40,848 bases of DNA, taken from Geminisphaera colitermitum TAV2. GTDB taxonomy: Bacteria > Verrucomicrobiota > Verrucomicrobiia > Opitutales > Opitutaceae. The stretch covers positions 1 to 40,848 of the forward strand of contig NZ_ABEA03000013.1 of the NCBI RefSeq assembly GCF_000171235.2. Reading direction: 5' to 3'. Under the pieces are notes generated by a model, which worked only from the letters and a program-made list of their open reading frames with translations, made no database searches and was not told the origin of the DNA. A program made the translations under genes and the position numbers. Below are positions 25,614-32,652 of this stretch, in pieces (the stretch's first letter is position 1; the number at the start of each line of letters is the position of its first letter).

Positions 25614-26690
25614 TTAACGGGGACCGGAGGAGAGATCGCCAGGGACGAGGTCGGGGAAAATGCGTGCCCAGTCTCTGGATACGCTGACGAGGGTCCATTG
25701 GTCGCTGGATGCGGCGGCGAGCGAGGTGACGTCGTCGTCGCCGTAGCGTGCGTCCCGGAAGCCGTCGTCGTGCTGGATGAGCAGCGCGAGCGAGGCGCGG
25801 CCGGGTTGGAGATCCTGGGTGTGGCGGAGCATGGCGACGTCGGAGCCGGTGCCGGCGTTGCCACAGGCGAGGATGGGGGTGCGGCCAATGCGGCGTTGGA
25901 TCGCGGCGACCTTGGCCTCATTTTCGTTGAATTTTTCGATGATGGGGAGACGCCAGAGGACTTCGCGTCCGTCAACGATGCGGCGTTCGGTTTTGATCGT
26001 GGAGCCGATGACGCGCTCGGGTGGAATGCCGTAGAGTTGGGCGGAGATGACTTGGACGAAGCGTTCGGTGGAGCCGGTGCAAATCCAGAGTTCAAAGCCG
26101 TTGGCGCGGAGCAGGTCGAGCAGTTCGCGCATGGGCTGGTAAACCATGCCGGACACGGAGCGGTGGGTGGTGGGATGGCGGAAGTAGCGGGCCCATTCCT
26201 GCACGGAGGCGATGAAGCTGGCTTCGGTGCGGTTGCCGTAGGCGAGGGTGATGAGCTGGCGGAGGGCGTCCTGGCCGTGGGCGCGAAGCCAGACGGTGTC
26301 GTTGGTGGCGAGGGCTCGCACGGCGGGTTGCGCGGCGAGTTCGGGTTCGGTGGCAACGCGGTTTTTGAGGAGGGCGGTGAAAAAGAGCAGTTCCATGTTG
26401 GGCTGCTCGGCGCAGAGGGTGCCGTCGTGGTCGAAGACGGCGACGCGGTCGGGCGGGGCTACGTAGGCGGGCGCGCCTTCGGTGGTGACGGCGGCGACAA
26501 AGGCGAGGAGCGTGGCCTTGGTCGTGGTGTCGTGCCAGGAGGGCAGGGGATCGGGGGGGGAGGGGGGGGCGACCGGGGTTTGCGCGAGGGCGGGGCTTGC
26601 GAGGGCAAGCGCCACCGCGAGGAAACGGACAAAGCGCAGAGAGGGGCTGCGCTTGGGAACGTTGGGTTGGGGGTTTTGTCCGGTTGTCAT
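25614..26690 (-). CDS. Secreted HAD-superfamily phosphatase
   Basis: The 358-residue protein has an N-terminal signal peptide (about 18-36, LRFVRFLAVALALASPALA), so it is probably periplasmic. It has HAD motif I in VAVFDHDGTLC (Asp about 85), motif II in ELWICTGSTERFV and a late CGNAGTGSDVAML region resembling motif IV, with the usual Asp pair reduced. The cap region between motifs I and II is large. The substrate is unknown; periplasmic phosphomonoesters are likely. Two G8 runs around 26553-26569 encode the Pro-rich linker after the signal peptide. It lies 118 bp upstream of the RND adaptor gene on the same strand and may share its transcript. Confidence 0.82.
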   Translation of the reverse strand: MTTGQNPQPNVPKRSPSLRFVRFLAVALALASPALAQTPVAPPSPPDPLPSWHDTTTKATLLAFVAAVTTEGAPAYVAPPDRVAVFDHDGTLCAEQPNMELLFFTALLKNRVATEPELAAQPAVRALATNDTVWLRAHGQDALRQLITLAYGNRTEASFIASVQEWARYFRHPTTHRSVSGMVYQPMRELLDLLRANGFELWICTGSTERFVQVISAQLYGIPPERVIGSTIKTERRIVDGREVLWRLPIIEKFNENEAKVAAIQRRIGRTPILACGNAGTGSDVAMLRHTQDLQPGRASLALLIQHDDGFRDARYGDDDVTSLAAASSDQWTLVSVSRDWARIFPDLVPGDLSSGPR

Positions 26691-26713
26691 TTGGGATCTA
26701 CCGGCGCGGGCGG

Positions 26714-27391
26714 TCAGGGAACAAGGCGCTGGCGGCGGAGTTCTTTATGGAGGGCGGCGACGGTTTCCTGAACGAGATTTTCGATGCTGCCGGGGTTGAC
26801 AAGCTCGGTGGTGCCGGACCAGAGGAGTTTGCCGTTGGAGGCTTCATAGATGTTGGTTTCGATCATGATGAAGCGGTTGGTGTAGGCGAGGCGGCGGCCT
26901 TCGTCGGAGTAGAGCGGCATGGTGGCATAGGCGGGGCCCCAATAATCGCGCAGCGATGCGTAGGCGTCGGGATAGACGTTGCCGGGGGTGTATTTGAGTT
27001 CGGTGCGGTCGGCGACGGGGCGCATGACGACGATGCCGTCGGCTCCGATTTTACGCGCGGCGGCTTCGAGGTTTTCCACGCTTTTGAGTTCGTTGACGTC
27101 GGCGACGATGGTGTGGCTGGGGACGACTTCGGCGTTTTTGACGGCGGAGCGTACGGTGTCCTCGACGGCGCGGCGACGGGGGCCATCGGCCACGGTGGCG
27201 ACGATCAGGACGCGCTTGAAGCTGAGTGTCTGCACATCGGCGGATTTCCAGGTGTTATCGACCTTGGCGGAGTTGCAGCCGGAGAGCAGGGCGAGCGAGG
27301 AGATGGCAAGCGTCACGAGCGCGGTTAGTGCCCAGGACTTGGGCCGGTCGGGGAGGGTGAGGCTGGATTGGCGGATGGACAGGGTGTTCAT
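26714..27391 (-). CDS. DUF4136-like lipoprotein
   Basis: The 225-residue product has a lipoprotein signal ending LALLSGC (Cys 39), preceded by a long basic/polar N-region; a later start is possible but no better Met is seen. The mature part starts KVDNTWKSADVQTLSFKRVLIVATVADG and ends ELVNPGSIENLVQETVAALHKELRRQ, a pattern I associate with DUF4136-type lipoproteins that have a C-terminal alpha/beta domain. Function is unknown. It lies 23 bp upstream of the HAD phosphatase gene, on the same strand, and probably heads that operon. Confidence 0.75.
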   Translation of the reverse strand: MNTLSIRQSSLTLPDRPKSWALTALVTLAISSLALLSGCNSAKVDNTWKSADVQTLSFKRVLIVATVADGPRRRAVEDTVRSAVKNAEVVPSHTIVADVNELKSVENLEAAARKIGADGIVVMRPVADRTELKYTPGNVYPDAYASLRDYWGPAYATMPLYSDEGRRLAYTNRFIMIETNIYEASNGKLLWSGTTELVNPGSIENLVQETVAALHKELRRQRLVP

Positions 27392-27704
27392 GTGTGGTTG
27401 GTGGACAGTGGGTGTGAAGACGACTGGAAGGTCGGGGAGGTTTAAGTGGACGAGACTGCAAAGTGCTCATCCGGGCGCTCCAGTCGATCCACTTATGGAA
27501 AAAAATAACGAGGGGGGGGGCGGTCTGAATGAAGTATTCGTTAACTTTGGCAGTAGGTTGAATCGTAACTGTCGTCCCGAATGGATGCTTCGTTGACCGA
27601 GGAGCGTGCTCCAGCCGAGAGTTTGGTCGCCGTCCTGCCACGGCGTCCGCCCTTCCCCGCCAGGTTCCCGTCAACTCCAACCCCCGGATACACCGGTTCT
27701 CCCC
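27392..27704. other. Divergent spacer without a clear gene
   Basis: The 313-bp gap separates the lipoprotein gene (minus) from the small membrane protein gene (plus) and should hold two promoters. It contains a G9 run (27512-27520), C on the strand leading into the lipoprotein gene. I see no convincing promoter pair, RNA gene or repeat element. Confidence 0.5.
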
Positions 27705-28232
27705 ATGCAGACTTCAATGCCTCTTGTCCCGCCGCCCGACAAATCTTGCAACGACTTGTGCCCCATCACCCACCGTCCGCTCAGCGCGGGGCGTCCCGAT
27801 GGCGTATGGGTGCTCTCCATTTTGTATGCGACATGCGTGGTGACGGCGTTGCTGGTGGCCGGGCTGCGCACGGTGTCGGTGCTGGCGGAGATGCGCGCTG
27901 CGGGGGACGCGGGCGCAGGGGATGCCGCGATGGCGGCAATGTGGGGGCGTTTGCTCCTGACGTGGATACCGGCGGTGGTGGTGGTGCTGTTGTGTGCTAC
28001 GCCGGTCGTGCTGCTTTTCCGGCGCAAGGCGTTTGTGGTGATGTGGGAATACTTGTTGCTCGCGGTCTGCGTGGCGGGGGCGGGATTCCTGGCGGTCGGG
28101 CTGATCCGGACGCGCTCGCTCGGTTACATGGAGCTTGCCGGTTTGTTGCTCCCGATCTTGGCGCATGTTTACGCCGTGGTCTATACGAGCGGGTTGAGGG
28201 AGGATGGGTTTTTGCAGGAGAGCGGGCGTTGA
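27705..28232 (+). CDS. Small integral membrane protein, function unknown
   Basis: From the ATG at 27705 the product is 175 residues, with about four hydrophobic segments: VLSILYATCVVTALLVAGL, LLLTWIPAVVVVLLCATPVVLLF, YLLLAVCVAGAGFLAVGLI and LAGLLLPILAHVYAVVYT. The N-terminal cytosolic stretch has C-x3-C (CNDLC) and PITHRPLSAGRPDG. I know no family for it. An in-frame ATG at 27606 would add 33 Pro/Ser-rich residues; 27705 or 27717 is more likely because the extension is low-complexity. It is alone between the efflux region and pal. Confidence 0.65.
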   Translation: MQTSMPLVPPPDKSCNDLCPITHRPLSAGRPDGVWVLSILYATCVVTALLVAGLRTVSVLAEMRAAGDAGAGDAAMAAMWGRLLLTWIPAVVVVLLCATPVVLLFRRKAFVVMWEYLLLAVCVAGAGFLAVGLIRTRSLGYMELAGLLLPILAHVYAVVYTSGLREDGFLQESGR

Positions 28233-28362
28233 TACCCGTTCGATACCCGTTCCTTCTCAAAAATAGCCCGCGCGGATACGCGTGAGTTTCTTGAGCCCAT
28301 TGTTCTACTTTCGAATGGGAAGACGTTGAAAGGGGGCGAAGGGTGGCCGGGTGACTGCCACG

Positions 28363-28392
28363 AAAAAGCCCCGGATCAAGTCCGGGGCTTTT
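28363..28392 (-). terminator. Rho-independent terminator of pal
   Basis: A 9-bp perfect stem (AGCCCCGGA at 28367-28375, TCCGGGGCT at 28381-28389) with a 5-nt loop is followed on the minus strand by a run of T. It lies 22 bp beyond the pal stop. Confidence 0.9.
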
Positions 28393-28414
28393 GGGTTTTA
28401 GTGAAAGGTGCGGT

Positions 28415-29014
28415 TTATTTGATGAACACGAAGTCCACGCGGCGGTCTTTGGCGGCGGTGGCGGCATCGGCGTTCTCGACGGCTTCGAGGTCGCCCTTGG
28501 AGAGAATTTCGATGCGGTTGGCGGCGATGCCGAGGTCTTGCAGGTATTGGCGAACGGAGTTCGCACGACGGTCACCGAGGCCAAGGTTGTATTCGGCGGT
28601 GCCGCGCCAGTCGCACCGGCCTTCGAGAAGGACGCGCTGATCGGGGTGGGCGTTCAGATAGTTCTGGGCATCCTGAATCTTGGCGCGCTCTTCCTGACGC
28701 ACCGCGGATTGGTCAAAGGCGAAATAGACCGACTGCACCGCGTCACGGATCTGGTTGCCGTGGGAGGCGTCGGTCGTGCCCAGTTGCAGGCCGCTGCCGG
28801 TGTCGGAGACGAGGCCGGCGGGCAGGGGGGAGGGGGTGAGGTCGCCAAAGGGTGTGGTGTTGAGGCCGCTGGAGTGGGTGTCATTGCCACCCGGCGTCTG
28901 GCCGATGAGGGTGGACTGAGGATCGGGGCGGACGGGCTTTTTTTTGCAGCCCGCGGCGAAAATCACGGCGGAACCGGCGATGATAAAGAGAGCCTTGCGA
29001 AGGAGAACATTCAT
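28415..29014 (-). CDS. pal: Peptidoglycan-associated lipoprotein (OmpA family)
   Basis: Pal anchors the outer membrane to peptidoglycan as part of the Tol-Pal system. The 199-residue protein has a lipoprotein signal ending FAAGC (Cys 23). A low-complexity linker with Gly/Ser/Pro follows, then an OmpA C-like domain (about 88-199) with VYFAFDQSAV, LLEGRCDWRGTAEYNLGLGDRRANSV and DRRVDFV. The usual GHTD-x-RG of the domain appears as GRCDWRG, the variant common in Pal proteins. No tol genes are adjacent. The leader lacks a Shine-Dalgarno sequence; a strong terminator follows. Confidence 0.9.
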   Translation of the reverse strand: MNVLLRKALFIIAGSAVIFAAGCKKKPVRPDPQSTLIGQTPGGNDTHSSGLNTTPFGDLTPSPLPAGLVSDTGSGLQLGTTDASHGNQIRDAVQSVYFAFDQSAVRQEERAKIQDAQNYLNAHPDQRVLLEGRCDWRGTAEYNLGLGDRRANSVRQYLQDLGIAANRIEILSKGDLEAVENADAATAAKDRRVDFVFIK

Positions 29015-29129
29015 GGTGGAAGAAAAAGTGGGTCTGATGTTAATGGACAGTGCCCGCGACTGGACAAGCTATTTAAGGAGTGGACGAAAAATAGGGACTC
29101 CGGAGGACGGGTTTTGTTGCCAATCCCCG

Positions 29130-29199
29130 CCGACGGCGCGAAGCGCCGCAATTCCGGATGGGCGCGGCTGCGCCGCGTCTGGCGGGTCAGGAGACCCGC
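29130..29199. repeat. Cluster of extragenic hairpins, family A
   Basis: Three adjacent small palindromes (GGCGCGAAGCGCC, GCGCGGCTGCGCCGCG and GGCGGGTCAGGAGACCCGCC at 29180-29199) lie between tgt (stop 29223) and pal (start 29014). The last one recurs exactly at 39975-39994. They may terminate tgt transcription. Confidence 0.85.
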
Positions 29200-29222
29200 C
29201 CTCCGGTGCCTGAGTCGCCCCA

Positions 29223-31349
29223 TCACCGGGCGGCGAATTGCGGGTGTTGCTCGATGCGTTGCACGAAGGCGGCTCTGGCCGCTTTGTTTTCGTTGGTTTC
29301 CCCGGCCAGTGCGGAAGGGAATTTTGTTCCGCTGCGCCGCCAGCGTGCCAGCCAGTCGGGGCCGAGCGGACGGGGCGGGGGCGTGGAGGGATGCGCGGCG
29401 GGTCCGCCGGGCATCGTGAAGGCAAGGGTCGTGTCGGCTTTCGGGCCTGTGCCCACTCCGGCGGCAACGTGGAAGCCTGCCGTGAGCAGGGCCGCGCGCA
29501 CGGCTGTCGCGTTGGAGTAGGTGTAGAGTTCGCTGCCGGCTGGATTGGGGTTGGCCGCGCAGCGGGCGCGGAGGCGCGCGAAGGTGTCGCTCGTCCAGAG
29601 CGGGGAATCGGTTTTGGCGGAGAAGGGATCGTAAAAAATGATGTCGGGCGGGGTGGCGGTATCGAGGTGCGCCAGAAAATCGCCGTAGTGGAGTTCCCAT
29701 TGCAGGAGGCCGGAGGCGTGGGACCAGCGGGCGTTGGGAAGGGTTTCGAGCAGGCGGTGAGGCGCGGCGTGGCGCAGGTGGGGGAAGTGGCGTCCGGCGT
29801 TCTTGAGCGCAAGCCGGAGGGGATCGAGGTCGCGTTCAAAACTCACGAGTTGCAAGGGGCGGAGGGCTCGGAGCGGCGCGTCGGGGCAGGAGGCGGCGGA
29901 GTTGGCGAGGAGTTGTTCAAAACAATGGATCACCGCCATGGCGTTGTGCGCGGCGCCGAGGCCGACATCCCAGATGACAAGCGGGATGGTTTCGTGAGGC
30001 GCATCGTGTTGAGCATCGCGCGGCATCACGAGGCGCGCGGCGAGGCACGATTGGTCGATGTAGAGGCGGCGGGCTTCCTCGTCGGGGGCGCTGACGGAGT
30101 GCATGATTTCGCCGGAACTGGTCTGGCGGATGCTCGCAAAGCCTTGCGCGCTGACATGCACCTCGTAGTCGCCAAGGCGACGGTGACGGGTTTTGCGGCG
30201 CGGTTTTTCGGGCGCGTGGCCGGGGTGGTCCTCGTCGGTGCGTTGCAGGTCGATGCGCTTGCGGGCGTGGTAGCCGGCAAAATCGCCGCGCAGGATGTGC
30301 GCGCGCATTTCGGCGGTGAGGCGGTGGTAAAAAGTCATGTTGTGCAACCCGAGCAAGTGCCAGCCGAGGTGTTCGTCGGCCTTCACGAGATGGTGCAGGT
30401 AGGCACGCGAGTAGTGGCGGCAGGCGGCGCAGTCGCACGCGGCGTCGAGCGGTTCCTCGGCGAATTTGTAAACGGTGCGGCGAAGCTGGAGCCGTCCGTG
30501 CGAGGTAAAGGCCAGCCCGCGCCCAGCGACTTGCGAGGGAATGATGCAGTCAAACATGTCCACCCCGCGGTGCACGGCTTCGAGGATGTCGAGCGGTGTG
30601 CCCACGCCCATGAGGTAGCGGGGCAGATGAGGGGGGAGTTGTTCGGTGACGAGCGCGGTGAATTCGTGGCGTTCCTCGTGGGTTTCGCCCACGGCGAGGC
30701 CGCCGATGGCAAGGCCGTCGAAAGGGTGCTGGCGGAGGAAGGCGGCGCTTTGTTCGCGCAAGTCGCGGTGGCAGGCACCTTGAACAATGCCGAAGAGGGC
30801 CTGCGGGGAGTCGCCGCGCGCGGCCAGCGAGCGCACGGCCCAACGGTGTGTCAGTTCCATGGCGGCGCGGGCCTGGGCGTGGGGCGCGGTGGCGGGGATG
30901 CATTGGTCGAGTACCATCATGATGTCGCTGCCGATGGAGCGTTGCATGGCGATGCTGGTCTCGGGCGAGAGCAGATGGGTGGTGCCGTCCACGTAACTCT
31001 GGAAGAGCGCGCCGTCCTCGTTCATGGCGCGGGAATGCGGGAGGGAAAATATCTGGAAGCCGCCCGAGTCGGTGAGCACGGGGCGGTCCCAGTTCATGAA
31101 GCGGTGGATGCCGCCGAATTTCTCAAAAACCGCGGGGCCGGGGCGAAGCAGGAGGTGGTAGGTGTTGGCGAGGAGGACGCTGGCTCCGGCGGTTTTGAGG
31201 GTTTCGACGGTCTGGGATTTAACCGTGGCCTGGGTGCCCACGGGCATGAAAACGGGGGTTTGCACGGGCCCGTGCAAGGTGTGAAACGTGGCGGCGCGGG
31301 CACGGGTGCCGGGAGCGGTGGCGTCGAGGGAGAATGGGAGCCGGGACAT
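29223..31349 (-). CDS. tgt: tRNA-guanine transglycosylase fused to a MnmC/MnmD-like methyltransferase domain
   Basis: The 708-residue protein is almost twice the normal Tgt length. Residues 1-~365 are a complete Tgt, which exchanges G34 for the queuosine precursor in GUN tRNAs: FMPVGTQATVK, LTDSGGFQ (Asp 94), MVLDQC (Asp 148), GVDMFDCI (nucleophile Asp 264), and the zinc site C305-x-C307-x2-C310-x25-H336. Residues ~395-705 look like the methyltransferase part of MnmC: YEVHVSAQGFASIRQ, SGEIMHSVSAPDEEARRLYI, a SAM-loop-like WDVGLGAAHNAMAV (460-473), FYDPFSAKTDSPLWTSDTF and TYSNATAVRAALLTAGF. That domain normally completes mnm5U34 in other tRNAs. The junction is a basic linker (KPRRKTRHRR). Both halves act on wobble position 34. 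The fusion reads through cleanly in one frame. Confidence 0.9.
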   Translation of the reverse strand: MSRLPFSLDATAPGTRARAATFHTLHGPVQTPVFMPVGTQATVKSQTVETLKTAGASVLLANTYHLLLRPGPAVFEKFGGIHRFMNWDRPVLTDSGGFQIFSLPHSRAMNEDGALFQSYVDGTTHLLSPETSIAMQRSIGSDIMMVLDQCIPATAPHAQARAAMELTHRWAVRSLAARGDSPQALFGIVQGACHRDLREQSAAFLRQHPFDGLAIGGLAVGETHEERHEFTALVTEQLPPHLPRYLMGVGTPLDILEAVHRGVDMFDCIIPSQVAGRGLAFTSHGRLQLRRTVYKFAEEPLDAACDCAACRHYSRAYLHHLVKADEHLGWHLLGLHNMTFYHRLTAEMRAHILRGDFAGYHARKRIDLQRTDEDHPGHAPEKPRRKTRHRRLGDYEVHVSAQGFASIRQTSSGEIMHSVSAPDEEARRLYIDQSCLAARLVMPRDAQHDAPHETIPLVIWDVGLGAAHNAMAVIHCFEQLLANSAASCPDAPLRALRPLQLVSFERDLDPLRLALKNAGRHFPHLRHAAPHRLLETLPNARWSHASGLLQWELHYGDFLAHLDTATPPDIIFYDPFSAKTDSPLWTSDTFARLRARCAANPNPAGSELYTYSNATAVRAALLTAGFHVAAGVGTGPKADTTLAFTMPGGPAAHPSTPPPRPLGPDWLARWRRSGTKFPSALAGETNENKAARAAFVQRIEQHPQFAAR

Positions 31350-31488
31350 GGAGGATGGGTGTGACGGTGGCTATGGCTGTGACTGTGAAAGATGCGCCAG
31401 CCAGTTCATGAACCGGGCAGGCTGGGGGGCGTGATGGACGGGGGCAAGGCTGCCGGCAAGGAGCGGCTGAAGACTCTTCCCTTTATTT

Positions 31489-31729
31489 GGTTCTTCGACG
31501 TTTTCAGTGGAGGGACAGGATTGCGATATGGAGTGCGGCGATTCATCGCCGCTTTAGGCGACGTGATTCATCATGTCGCCTCGCCTTACCCTGTTGCTAC
31601 CCTCTCTGCCGTCTGGCAAAGGACGCATCGGGAGGCGGGAGGGCGGGAGGCGGGTCGTTAAAACGGCCCGTCGAAAGCGGCGATGAATCGCCGCACTCCA
31701 TGTCGAACCATTGAAAATGTCGAAGAACC
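31489..31729. mobile_element. Inverted-repeat MITE with 8-bp target duplication
   Basis: A 241-bp non-coding element has terminal inverted repeats: left arm 31489-31555 and right arm 31674-31729, starting GGTTCTTCGACGTTTTCA and matching apart from an 11-nt indel and a few changes. Each arm ends in a small hairpin (GCGGCGATTCATCGCCGC). It is flanked on both sides by the perfect direct repeat CTTTATTT (31481-31488 and 31730-31737). No transposase is encoded, so it must be moved in trans. The GGYTCTTCG end and 8-bp AT-rich duplication resemble ISL3-family elements as I remember them. Confidence 0.85.
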
Positions 31730-31737
31730 CTTTATTT

Positions 31738-32652
31738 TGTCGTAACATCAAGAAAGTCATGCAGAAACGCGGAGGAGCAGAGAAAACCATTTGTTGCCAT
31801 CCTCAGCGACTCCCAGTGAGCTATTTTTGAGTGGGAAAGAGCATTAAAATGCTCCCAAAAACGCCGTTTCCACCTCCCTCCAGACACTCCGCAAGCCCCT
31901 TTTTGAAGATTCTTGAAGAAAAGCTCTAATAGTTAGATGCAAAAATTTTCTCAACTTATGTAATTTTATTACCCACGTTCTTCTGTATCCGATAATTAAT
32001 TACATCCAGTTGGAGGATGCCCGAAAATATCCCTTGGGAAGCCCGAATTTAAATCGGAAATAGGCAAGATTTCGTGGTGCGCGAACAACATGACAATTGC
32101 CGCCATGAAGGTTGCATTTTATCCGATTTCGATGCATCGGAAAATTACGTAACCATTAGGCTAATTTTCCTCAAAATAGCGGACTCAGGGGTTTACCGGA
32201 CTACCTCAATTTTTTCGAATCTGCTACAAAGTCTATTCACACTGCAAAAACAGCCACTCACGCTCCCTCTCACATGCAATTTTCCTCCCTTATGGCCCCC
32301 TTCGCCACCACGGCAGAAATGTTGTGGGGAGTGTCCTTTCGTGTGTTTCGTGGGCAACGATAAAATCCGAACTCTTTAGTCTCTAATCTCAACTCTTAAA
32401 TTCCGAATGCCAGCCATCGCTTCACTGTTAGACGCAGTCTTTGTATTTCTATATAATTAATCACGCCAATAGACAGACAATACACAGGAAACATATTGTG
32501 CGCTAAGGAGCGGCGAGGCTCCCGTCGTCAGACGCGCGACACCGCGCCATCCGAGCCTGCGAGGCAGTCATCTCGTCCGGCGACGGATTGACGGAAAAAG
32601 CCGCCGCTCCACCTGCTAAAACAATCACTACAATTCCTTTCTTCCTACACAT
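31738..32652. other. Long leader region of duplication unit 1
   Basis: About 915 bp carry no convincing gene and are markedly AT-richer than the genome around them. From about 31801 the sequence is repeated upstream of the second glycine-rich gene (from about 35926). A conserved palindromic patch (TCCGAT...ATCGGA, core CGATGCATCG at 32130-32139) is kept in both. A segment of about 140 bp (roughly 32440-32585), with a GGAGCGGC...GCCGCTCC pair, is mostly missing from the second copy. It presumably holds the promoter of the glycine-rich gene. Confidence 0.6.

Noticed and set aside
25614-26690. Class B acid phosphatase
   Set aside because: HAD motifs fit, but length, cap region and motif spacing do not match that family clearly; a general HAD call is safer.
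29238-31364. 708-codon open frame antisense to tgt
   Set aside because: It mirrors tgt, is rich in G/A/E/V as expected from the complement of GC3-biased codons, and has no recognisable motif.
32074-32379. Possible small gene in the leader of unit 1 (and its counterpart 36142-36489)
   Set aside because: The two open frames agree only in their first part; a one-base indel after NLLQSLFT puts the rest in different frames, so there is no protein-level conservation.
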